Shown here piece after piece: positions 27,250 through 35,409 of a DNA stretch of 64,000 nucleotides (the first letter of the stretch is position 1; every line of letters starts with the position of its first letter). The notes under the pieces are model-generated. The model made no database searches. It saw only the letters and a program-made list of their open reading frames with translations, and was not told the origin of the DNA. Where the stretch lies: the NCBI RefSeq assembly GCF_900095135.1, contig NZ_LT605205.1, forward strand, positions 2,480,001 through 2,544,000, given 5' to 3'. The position numbers and the translations under genes are program-made. The stretch comes from Proteiniphilum saccharofermentans. Lineage in GTDB: Bacteria; Bacteroidota; Bacteroidia; Bacteroidales; Dysgonomonadaceae.

Positions 27250-28011
27250 ATGTTATCACTTGAATGGTTGGCAAATGCAAGGGGCATTATGCAAAAAATC
27301 GAAGAAACTCAGCTGGAAAATATCAAAGAGGCTGCATCAATAATGGCTGATAGTATTGAGTCAAACAACTGGGTACATACATTTGGTTGTGGACATGCCA
27401 CGATACCCGTGGAAGAAATGTATCCCCGTATTGGAGGTTTTGTCGGATTTCATCCTATGGTAGAATTGCCAATGACATTTTTCACCGGGATAACCGGACA
27501 AATGGGTATCCACCAGTTTTTATTCCTTGAACGTGCCGAAGGGTATGGTGATGCGATCATGAAAGCATACAATTTCAACGAGAAAGATTGTATCTGGATT
27601 TTTTCACACACAGGGATCAACAATGTGAACATTGACGTGGCTTTGAGGGCAAAGGAACTGGGAATGAAAGTGATTGTGTATGGATCCGCTGCCGAAGCCA
27701 AAGGTAAAGTAACCCGCCACCCAAGCGGGAAAACAATTTTCGAAATCGCTGATATTGTTGTAGACTCGTGTGTTCCCGTGGTAGATGCTTCCGTCAATCT
27801 GAAGAATCACCAGGACAAAATAGGCCCGGTATCTACGCTGGCATTTGTAACATTGGTCTGGATGACTGTCACTACTGTGGCTGAGATCCTGGCGGACAGG
27901 GGCGTTCAATTATTCATACATCCGTCACACAATGTTCCCGGTGATACCACTGCCCAGGAACGACTCGACGCTTGCCTTGCCGAATACAAGAAACGTGTTG
28001 CTTCGGTTTAA
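27250..28011 (+). CDS. SIS-domain sugar isomerase-like protein (UPF0309-like)
   Basis: The 253-residue protein carries one SIS domain: WVHTFGCGHATIPVEEM (about residues 40-56), IFSHTGINNVNIDVALRAKELG (about 117-138) and the late FIHPSHNVPGDTTAQERL. It resembles the stand-alone sugar-isomerase-domain family also called UPF0309. SIS domains bind phosphosugars, so with the ROK kinase two genes upstream it could isomerise, deaminate or cleave a phosphorylated (amino)sugar. The exact reaction is unknown. Tight spacing (11 and 15 bp) places it inside the operon. Confidence 0.87.
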   Translation: MLSLEWLANARGIMQKIEETQLENIKEAASIMADSIESNNWVHTFGCGHATIPVEEMYPRIGGFVGFHPMVELPMTFFTGITGQMGIHQFLFLERAEGYGDAIMKAYNFNEKDCIWIFSHTGINNVNIDVALRAKELGMKVIVYGSAAEAKGKVTRHPSGKTIFEIADIVVDSCVPVVDASVNLKNHQDKIGPVSTLAFVTLVWMTVTTVAEILADRGVQLFIHPSHNVPGDTTAQERLDACLAEYKKRVASV

Positions 28012-28026
28012 AAAAGTGCAGAATTT

Positions 28027-30525
28027 ATGAACAGTAACAAATCCCGATTTGGTATGGTAAAACTAAACATAACGCTGTTATTTATTTTTGTTTTCTGTAC
28101 AGGTCATGCCCAATCATCCTGGATACGTGTCAACCAGGTCGGCTATCTCGAAGACGATGTGAAAGTGGCCGTCTGGATCAGCAAGGAGAACAATGTTGTC
28201 CGCGAATTCCAGGTAATAGATCTGGCTACGAAAGAGACCGTATTTACAGGGTCCGATATCCGGAATACAGGGAAGCAGCCGGCATTCGAATCATCGGCAA
28301 GGCTTAATTTCACGGCACTCAAAAGGCCGGGTAGTTACATCGTGAAAGTGGGCGAAACAGAATCCGTCCCATTCTGTATTGGCAACGATGTGTATGCCGG
28401 GGCAGCGGATATCCCGTTAAAGTACATGCGCCAACAACGATGTGGTTACAACCCTTTCCTCAAAGACTCATGCCATGTGCACGATGCCATTTCCGTAGGT
28501 GATCCCGAAGGAAAGCGGGACGGACTCTATTTTAATACTGTCGGCGGATGGCACGATGCGTCGGATTACCTGCAATACGTGACTACGTCCGCCAATGCCG
28601 TCTATCAAATGCTCTTTGCATACAGCCAACATCCCGGATCATTTTCAGACAGGTATGATGCAAACGGACATGAAGGAGCAAACGGCATTCCCGATATCCT
28701 GGACGAAGCCAAATGGGGATTGGATTGGTTGGTGAAAATGAATCCCGACGCCGATACCTATTTCAACCAACTGGCTGACGACAGGGATCATGTGGGATTT
28801 ACATTGCCCAACGAACAGAAGGTCGATTACGGCTGGGGGCCGGGAAAAGAACGCCCCGTCTATTTTGTCAGTCCCAAACCGCAGGGGTTGTTCAAGTATA
28901 AGAACAGGAGTACCGGAATGGCTTCCACCTTAGGAAAATATGCCTCTTCATTTTCTTTGGGCGCTAAACTCCTGGCCGACTATTACCCCGAATTTTCCGA
29001 TTTGTTAGCGCAAAAAGCACAGGATGCCTATCACAAAGGCGCTGAAAACCCCGGGGTTTCACAAACAGCCCCCGGGGGAGCGCCCTATTTCTATGAAGAG
29101 GATAATTGGGCCGACGACATGCAGCTGGCAGCCATGGAAATGTACAATTCTACCGGACAAAAAGAGTATCTGACACAAGCAATCAATTATGGCAGGTTGG
29201 AGCCTGTAACCCCTTGGATGGGCGCCGATTCGGCTCGTCATTATCAATGGTACCCGTTCGTAAACCTTGGCAATTATCATTTAGCGGCACAGCATGGCAA
29301 TCTACGCGCTCAAAAAGAGTTTATACGAAATATGAGGACAGGCTTGCAACGGGTAAAAGAACGGGCTGAAGGGGATGCTTTCCTGAACGGAATACCGTTT
29401 ATCTGGTGCTCCAATAACCTGACGGTAGGTTTTATTACCCAGTGCAGATTATACCACGACATCACAGGCGATGATTCATTTCTTGAAATCGAAACCGCCA
29501 TGCGCGACTGGCTGCTGGGATGTAATCCATGGGGTACCTCCATGATTGTGGGATATCCCGAACAGGGTGACACACCGACAGATCCGCATTCAGCGTTCAC
29601 ACACCTCCACCGGATACCGGTCACAGGAGGCATAGTAGACGGCCCCATTTATCACTCTATTTTCAGTAGTTTAATCGGTATCTATCTGACAAATGAAGAT
29701 GAATACGCCGATTTTCAGTCGGACTATGTGGTATACCATGATGATTACGCCGATTATTCTACCAATGAACCGACTATGGATGGAACCGCCTCGCTTACTT
29801 ATTATCTGGGTTATCTGAGTGCACAGGCAAAGCTAGCGAAAAAAGTAGCAGGAGGTATCGTACGCGGCGATACATCCAAAAAACAACTGTCGCTTGTTTT
29901 TACCGGCCACGAATATGCCGACGGAGCCAGGAAAATACAAGAAGTGCTGAAAAAAAATAATATAAAAGGCACATTCTTCCTCACCGGCGATTTCTACAGG
30001 AAATACCCCGCCATTGCAAGGGATCTCCAGAAGGACGGCCACTACCTTGGACCACACTCCGACAAACATCTTTTGTATGCAGACTGGAAGAACCGTGATT
30101 CGACCCTGATCTTACGGACTGATTTCGAAAAAGATCTGAATGATAATTATCAGGCGATGGAAGAAATCGGATTAAAAATTGAATCTCCACGATACTTTAT
30201 GCCACCCTACGAATGGTATAATCAGGAAATAAGCAACTGGACCGAAGCGATGGGCGTACAAATAGTGAATTTCACCCCCGGTACAACTTCCAATGCCGAT
30301 TATACAACGCCTGATATGAAGAATTATCTTTCGTCGGAAACAATTTACAACAACATCCTGGCGTATGAAGAAAAGAATGGATTGAATGGCTTTCTACTCC
30401 TGGTCCATATTGGCACCGATCCGAAACGGATTGACAAATTGTACGACCGGTTGGAAGATATGATAAAGGAACTGAAAAAAAGAGGTTATGAATTTAAGAG
30501 AGTAGATAAACTATTGAAAGATTGA
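28027..30525 (+). CDS. GH9 glycosidase fused to a polysaccharide-deacetylase (CE4-like) domain
   Basis: This 832-residue protein has a signal peptide (LLFIFVFCTGHAQ), an Ig-like CelD-N domain (IRVNQVGYLEDDVKVAVW, about residues 33-120), and a GH9 catalytic domain. GGWHDASDY holds the catalytic base (Asp177/Asp180) and YSTNEPTMDG the acid (Glu581). From about 619 to the end lies a NodB-like deacetylase fold: LVFTGHEYADG replaces the usual TFDDG motif, while the metal-binding HSDKH (677-681), MPPYEWYN and LLLVHIGTDP are kept. GH9 includes cellulases and exo-glucosaminidases; the fused deacetylase suggests an N-acetylated substrate. An alternative start is 28054. Confidence 0.9.
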   Translation: MNSNKSRFGMVKLNITLLFIFVFCTGHAQSSWIRVNQVGYLEDDVKVAVWISKENNVVREFQVIDLATKETVFTGSDIRNTGKQPAFESSARLNFTALKRPGSYIVKVGETESVPFCIGNDVYAGAADIPLKYMRQQRCGYNPFLKDSCHVHDAISVGDPEGKRDGLYFNTVGGWHDASDYLQYVTTSANAVYQMLFAYSQHPGSFSDRYDANGHEGANGIPDILDEAKWGLDWLVKMNPDADTYFNQLADDRDHVGFTLPNEQKVDYGWGPGKERPVYFVSPKPQGLFKYKNRSTGMASTLGKYASSFSLGAKLLADYYPEFSDLLAQKAQDAYHKGAENPGVSQTAPGGAPYFYEEDNWADDMQLAAMEMYNSTGQKEYLTQAINYGRLEPVTPWMGADSARHYQWYPFVNLGNYHLAAQHGNLRAQKEFIRNMRTGLQRVKERAEGDAFLNGIPFIWCSNNLTVGFITQCRLYHDITGDDSFLEIETAMRDWLLGCNPWGTSMIVGYPEQGDTPTDPHSAFTHLHRIPVTGGIVDGPIYHSIFSSLIGIYLTNEDEYADFQSDYVVYHDDYADYSTNEPTMDGTASLTYYLGYLSAQAKLAKKVAGGIVRGDTSKKQLSLVFTGHEYADGARKIQEVLKKNNIKGTFFLTGDFYRKYPAIARDLQKDGHYLGPHSDKHLLYADWKNRDSTLILRTDFEKDLNDNYQAMEEIGLKIESPRYFMPPYEWYNQEISNWTEAMGVQIVNFTPGTTSNADYTTPDMKNYLSSETIYNNILAYEEKNGLNGFLLLVHIGTDPKRIDKLYDRLEDMIKELKKRGYEFKRVDKLLKD

Positions 30526-30545
30526 AGTGATCCACCGATTTTTCT

Positions 30546-30553
30546 TATTTTTG
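30546..30553 (+). promoter_or_regulatory. Candidate -7 box for the amidase/Xly gene
   Basis: TATTTTTG fits TAnnTTTG, with a TTG 21 nt upstream at 30522-30524 (slightly long spacer). It lies about 107 bp before the ATG at 30661 and marks a probable new transcription unit after the PUL. Confidence 0.45.
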
Positions 30554-30660
30554 TAAAAATTCAGAAAAGCATCTATTGATCGTCAGTCCTCCGTACTCAA
30601 ACTTATCATTTCATTTTGATAAACAGTCCTATATCCATAAAGAGAAAGTAAAATAATCAC

Positions 30661-33600
30661 ATGAAAAGATCCGTTTTTATTCTATTCATCCTTGCTCTAT
30701 CTTATTCTGTTTTTTCACAGAATCCTGCCGACGATTCATTGAAACTGAAATTGAACAGTTCTCTCACCAATATCTATAAAGAAGTCATACTGCGTCCCGG
30801 AAGGGTTACGGTAGACAGTATTGTACTGAATGAACGGAAAAAGAGTATAGAGTTGCACACCAACCTGTCGCTATCATACCTCCCCATGCGGGAAAATACC
30901 GTACTGCATATCTATGACAGCGTACGCTACCACCTGCCTCCGGCACAGAAAAAATATCACATAAGCGTTTTTTCCGACGGACAGGAGATCAGCCACCTGA
31001 TCCCCAATTTCTTCCGGAGTAAGCAGAAAGACAAGAACCGGATGATCGCACACCGGGTAAAAAAACCGCTCGTCACCAATATCTCTTCTCCTATGGGAGA
31101 TTTCGACAAAGGATTGCAAAACAACCATATTGCACTGTGGCAAAGCCATGGTTGGTATTACGAGCAGAAACTGGGACGGTGGGAATGGCAGCGGGCACGT
31201 ATCTTCCAAACGGTAGAAGACCTTTACACACAGAGTTATGTCCTGCCGTTCCTGGTACCGATGCTTGAGAACGCGGGAGCGAACGTACTGATGCCACGCG
31301 AACGGGATTATAACAAAACAGAACTGATCATAGACAATGATAGTCCTGCAGAAGCGAACAACTCCGGCCAGCCTGCCAGATATGGCGATTCACACTATAA
31401 GGAAATCAATGGAAAAGAAAGATGGCAAAATACCGATTCCGCAGGTTTTGCCAATCCAAAAGAAATCTATCCGGATGGTGAAAATCCGTTCAGGATGGGA
31501 ACAGCCAGACAAATCAAGACAATAACCCGCGGTGAAGAGAGCCTCGCCGAATGGTATCCCGATATTCCCGAAAAGGGAAAATATGGTGTCTATGTATCCT
31601 ATCAAACAGTCAGGAACAGTACAGACGACGCGCTCTACAGCGTGTATCATGCCGGTGGAAGGACCGATTTCCGGGTCAACCAGCAAATGGGGGGCGGCAC
31701 CTGGATATTTCTGGGATATTTTTATTTCGACGAAGGAAATAATCATAAAATAACACTCACCAACAGGAGCAGCCGTGCAGGGAGGATTGTCATTGCCGAT
31801 GCAGTAAAAATAGGTGGGGGAATGGGAAATATCGCAAGAATGCCCCATCCCGACGGATTTGAAAAAGAAAATACAAAAAGTTCCGAAAAACAGGTTTCCA
31901 AGGAAACACTTATACCAAAGATCAACTATTCACCCGAGATAAGCGGCTACCCGCGTTATACCGAGGGAGCACGTTACTGGATGCAGTGGGCGGGCGTACC
32001 CGACAGCGTATACAACCGCACTGAAGGGAAGAATGATTATACCGACGACTATGCATCACGCGGTGCATGGGTGAACTGGCTGGCAGGTGGCTCGCCGGTA
32101 CTGCCCAAAGAAGAGGGGCTCAATATCCCTGTGGACATGGCTTTTGCTTTCCATACCGATGCAGGGACTTTCTGGGGAGATACCATAGTAGGAACACTCG
32201 GTATTTATATGACGCATTTTAACGACAGGTTATTCGAAAACGGAAGATCGAGATGGGCCTCGCGCGATCTCTCCGAACTGGTGATGGAAGAGATCGTCAG
32301 CGATATACGACGCGAATTCGAACCGGAATGGACACGCCGCCATCTCTGGAACCGTTCTTATGCCGAAGCGCGTATGCCTGACGTACCGACCATGCTACTG
32401 GAATTGTTGTCCCATCAAAACTTCGCAGATATGCGCTACGGGTTGGATCCCTCTTTCCGCTTTACCGTGAGCCGCTCCATCTACAAAGGGATGCTCCGCT
32501 TCCTGGCGAACCAGTACAACCGTCCCTACGTAGTACAACCACTTCCTGTAAAAGAGTTCAGCACCCGCTTCTCCGGCGATACGGAAGTAGAATTGAAATG
32601 GCAGCCATCGCCCGATCCCGCGGAACCGTCAGCCACTCCCACCCGGTATATAGTCTATACCCGCCTCAACGGTGGAGGATTCGATAACGGTGTGATGGTG
32701 AACAATAACAGTTATGTGGCATCCATACAAAAAGACACTGTTTACAGTTTTAAGGTAGTGGCTGTGAATGACGGTGGTATCAGCTTTCCCTCGGAGATAC
32801 TATCCGTATGCCGTAAAACGGGCCAGAGAGGGGAAGTCTTAATCGTAAACGGATTTACGAGGGTTTCCGCTCCGTTCAGTTTTACTACTTCCGAAGACAG
32901 CATCGCCGGTTTTGCAGGAAATGTGGACAATGGCGTACCCTATATTGCCGACCATCATTTTATAGGCCATATGCATGAATTCCGTCGCGTGATCCCATGG
33001 ATGGACGACGACGCATCGGGTTTCGGTGACAGCGGTGCGAATTACGAAACTACCGCAATTGCAGGTAATACTTTCGATTATCCCTTTATTCACGGGCAGG
33101 CCTTTGCCAAAGCAGGCTATTCATTTGTATCCTCATCTGTCGCTGCTATTGAAAATAAAAGCCTATCTTTAAACTCCTATAGTATTGTGGACTGGATACT
33201 GGGTAAACAACGGGAATGGTCGGTAGCACGGGGAGCAAAACCACCACGGTTCAAAACATTCTCCAAATCCAACCAGGAAGCTATTGCCAATTATTGTAAT
33301 AACGGCGGCAGCATCATCGTCAGCGGTGCTTTTGTGGGAACCGACCTGTGGGACAATCCGTATGCTTCAGCGGAAGACAGGGAGTGGGCACAAAACACCC
33401 TCAGATACAAATGGCGCAACAATTATGGAGCAGTAACCGGAAAGGTCAAAGCGGTGGCTTCGCCCTTCCCTTCCGTTCAGGGAAATTGGTCCTATTATAA
33501 TACCCTGAACAGTGAAAGCTATGTGGTGGAATATCCCGATGCCATTGAACCGGCAGACGAGAATGCCTTTACCGTCTTTCGCTATTCAGAGAATAATCTA

Positions 33601-33729
33601 AGCGCCGGCGTCATATATAAAGGAGAACAATATGGTACTGCCATACTGGGATTTCCGATAGAAGCCATAAAAGGCACGGAGAACCGGAATAAATTGGTGA
33701 GAGGACTGCTTGAAGCTTTGATTGATTAG
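30661..33729 (+). CDS. N-acetylmuramoyl-L-alanine amidase-like protein with inserted Xly/golvesin-type and Fn3 domains
   Basis: The 1022-residue secreted protein (signal MKRSVFILFILALSYSVFSQ) belongs to the group often annotated as xanthan lyase. It shows a split amidase-3-type domain. The first half has ALWQSHG (His163) and MPRERD (Glu214). The second half has AFHTDAG (His498) and MLLELLSHQNFADM (Glu581). These residues match the zinc ligands and catalytic Glu of cell-wall amidases. Between the halves lies a golvesin/Xly carbohydrate-binding-like domain (about residues 270-390; YGVYVSYQT, VIADAVKIGGG). A fibronectin III domain (about 625-715) and a C-terminal GATase-like domain follow. Its likely role is stripping stem peptides from peptidoglycan; xanthan degradation is unsupported. 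Confidence 0.82.
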   Translation: MKRSVFILFILALSYSVFSQNPADDSLKLKLNSSLTNIYKEVILRPGRVTVDSIVLNERKKSIELHTNLSLSYLPMRENTVLHIYDSVRYHLPPAQKKYHISVFSDGQEISHLIPNFFRSKQKDKNRMIAHRVKKPLVTNISSPMGDFDKGLQNNHIALWQSHGWYYEQKLGRWEWQRARIFQTVEDLYTQSYVLPFLVPMLENAGANVLMPRERDYNKTELIIDNDSPAEANNSGQPARYGDSHYKEINGKERWQNTDSAGFANPKEIYPDGENPFRMGTARQIKTITRGEESLAEWYPDIPEKGKYGVYVSYQTVRNSTDDALYSVYHAGGRTDFRVNQQMGGGTWIFLGYFYFDEGNNHKITLTNRSSRAGRIVIADAVKIGGGMGNIARMPHPDGFEKENTKSSEKQVSKETLIPKINYSPEISGYPRYTEGARYWMQWAGVPDSVYNRTEGKNDYTDDYASRGAWVNWLAGGSPVLPKEEGLNIPVDMAFAFHTDAGTFWGDTIVGTLGIYMTHFNDRLFENGRSRWASRDLSELVMEEIVSDIRREFEPEWTRRHLWNRSYAEARMPDVPTMLLELLSHQNFADMRYGLDPSFRFTVSRSIYKGMLRFLANQYNRPYVVQPLPVKEFSTRFSGDTEVELKWQPSPDPAEPSATPTRYIVYTRLNGGGFDNGVMVNNNSYVASIQKDTVYSFKVVAVNDGGISFPSEILSVCRKTGQRGEVLIVNGFTRVSAPFSFTTSEDSIAGFAGNVDNGVPYIADHHFIGHMHEFRRVIPWMDDDASGFGDSGANYETTAIAGNTFDYPFIHGQAFAKAGYSFVSSSVAAIENKSLSLNSYSIVDWILGKQREWSVARGAKPPRFKTFSKSNQEAIANYCNNGGSIIVSGAFVGTDLWDNPYASAEDREWAQNTLRYKWRNNYGAVTGKVKAVASPFPSVQGNWSYYNTLNSESYVVEYPDAIEPADENAFTVFRYSENNLSAGVIYKGEQYGTAILGFPIEAIKGTENRNKLVRGLLEALID

Positions 33730-33789
33730 AAGTGTGAAGTAGTCAAATCTATAATTTAAGAACACCTAAATTAGAATAAGTCAATTAGT

Positions 33790-33852
33790 TAATTAGTAAT
33801 TGGTAATTGGTAATTGGTAATTGGTAATTGGTAATTACTAATTGATAATTAA
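33790..33852 (+). repeat. TAATTNN heptad array, nine units (63 bp)
   Basis: Nine units in perfect 7-bp register: TAATTAG, five TAATTGG, TAATTAC, TAATTGA and TAATTAA. It lies 60 bp after the amidase gene and ends 13 bp before the preferred GT2 start at 33866. Confidence 0.9.
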
Positions 33853-33865
33853 AAAATCGGATTTT

Positions 33866-35347
33866 ATGCAAAAAATAAACGCCTTTATTCTTTTCACACA
33901 ACCTGAACAGGCAAGAAAAACAGTAGAAGAACTTAAACAGTCGGAACTGATACAAAATATTTATCTGCTTACTCCGGATGAAACTGTCACAACTTTGGAA
34001 GGTTGTGAAAAGATTATCATCGATAGACTGCAAAGCACGGAAACGATCAGAAAAATCGCCGGTAAATCTACTACCGGTCACACACTTATCTATCAGAAAC
34101 CGTCCGTCCTGAAACCGGGTTATTTTGCCCTTGAACGGATGACCCGCATTGCCGGAGATATGCAGGCGGGAATGGTATATGCCGACTATTACGCGGTTAT
34201 CGACGGCGAAAAAAAGAATCACCCCGTAATAGATTACCAGGAAGGAAGCCTGCGCGATGATTTCAATTTCGGGTCGTTACTGCTCTATAATGCAGACGCA
34301 TTCAAAGAGGCAGCAGCAAGGATGAATGAGGATTACCGGTTCGCCGGACTATATGACTTGCGGCTCAAAGTCTCACAACACCATCCGCTGATACATATCA
34401 ATGAATACCTTTACACGGAGATAGAAGAGGACAAACGTGCATCGGGAGAAAAAATATTCGATTACGTGGATCCCAAAAACCGGCAGGTGCAGATCGAGAT
34501 GGAACAGGCCTGCACTCAACACCTGAAAGAAGTGGGAGCCTACCTGGCACCACAATTCGAAGAAATCGAATTCAACAAAGATCATTTCGAATATGAAGCT
34601 TCTGTGATCATTCCGGTGCGTAACCGTGTAAAAACCATTAAAGATGCCATCGCATCCGTATTGAAACAGAAGACTGGTTTCCCATTCAATCTCATTGTGG
34701 TGGATAACTACTCTACGGACGGTACCACAGAGGCTGTCGACGAATTTAAAGATGATGAACGACTGATACATATTATCCCGGAGAGGGATGACCTGGGCAT
34801 AGGTGGATGCTGGAATCTGGGAGTACACCACCCGAAGTGCGGCAAGTTTTCCGTACAGCTCGATAGCGACGATGTCTACAGCGGTGAAGATACACTGCAA
34901 AAAATTGTCGACGCCTTCTACGAACAGCAGTGCGCCATGGTGGTAGGCACCTACCGGATGACCAACTTCCATATGGAGGAGATTCCACCGGGCATTATCG
35001 ACCATCGCGAATGGACACCTGATAATGGTCGGAATAACGCTCTGCGCATCAACGGGTTGGGAGCTCCTCGCGCATTCTATACGCCGGTACTGCGCGATAT
35101 CAAAGTGCCCAACACCAGCTATGGTGAGGATTATGCCCTGGGATTGAATATCTCACGGCGCTACCAGATAGGCCGCATTTATGATGTGCTTTACCTCTGC
35201 CGCCGTTGGGAGGATAATAGTGATGCGTCGCTCGATATAGTGAAAATGAACGCACATAACCTCTATAAAGACAGGATCAGGACATGGGAATTACAGGCAA
35301 GGAAGAAGGTGACAATTGACAATGGACAATTGAAAATTGAAAATTGA
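33866..35347 (+). CDS. GT2-type glycosyltransferase with a degenerate N-terminal half
   Basis: From the ATG at 33866 the protein is 493 residues. The C-terminal half (from about residue 245) is a clear GT-A family 2 domain: ASVIIPVRNRVKTIKDAIAS, VVDNYSTDGT, and the metal-binding QLDSDDVY. The N-terminal half has a similar strand-helix order with AGMVYADYYAV where a DxD could sit, so it may be a second, worn GT-A domain. There is no signal peptide or membrane helix. It sits between the amidase-like and SpoIID genes; its acceptor is unknown. The last codons (TIDNGQLKIEN) are encoded by a heptad repeat array. Confidence 0.88.
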   Translation: MQKINAFILFTQPEQARKTVEELKQSELIQNIYLLTPDETVTTLEGCEKIIIDRLQSTETIRKIAGKSTTGHTLIYQKPSVLKPGYFALERMTRIAGDMQAGMVYADYYAVIDGEKKNHPVIDYQEGSLRDDFNFGSLLLYNADAFKEAAARMNEDYRFAGLYDLRLKVSQHHPLIHINEYLYTEIEEDKRASGEKIFDYVDPKNRQVQIEMEQACTQHLKEVGAYLAPQFEEIEFNKDHFEYEASVIIPVRNRVKTIKDAIASVLKQKTGFPFNLIVVDNYSTDGTTEAVDEFKDDERLIHIIPERDDLGIGGCWNLGVHHPKCGKFSVQLDSDDVYSGEDTLQKIVDAFYEQQCAMVVGTYRMTNFHMEEIPPGIIDHREWTPDNGRNNALRINGLGAPRAFYTPVLRDIKVPNTSYGEDYALGLNISRRYQIGRIYDVLYLCRRWEDNSDASLDIVKMNAHNLYKDRIRTWELQARKKVTIDNGQLKIEN

Positions 35348-35360
35348 AAATTGAAAGTTA
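35313..35360 (+). repeat. AATTGA-type heptad array over the 3' end of the GT2 gene
   Basis: About seven 7-bp units (CAATTGA, CAATGGA, CAATTGA, then AAATTGA units) run through the GT2 stop codon at 35345-35347. The array supplies the last codons and the stop. A further short TAATTAA-like stretch precedes the SpoIID ATG. Confidence 0.85.
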
Positions 35361-35409
35361 AAAATGATATTCAACAACCCACAATCAACTATCAATTAGT
35401 AATTAAAAT

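Noticed and set aside
34373-35005. 210-codon minus-strand frame inside the GT2 gene
   Set aside because: Antisense shadow of a well-supported GT-A domain.
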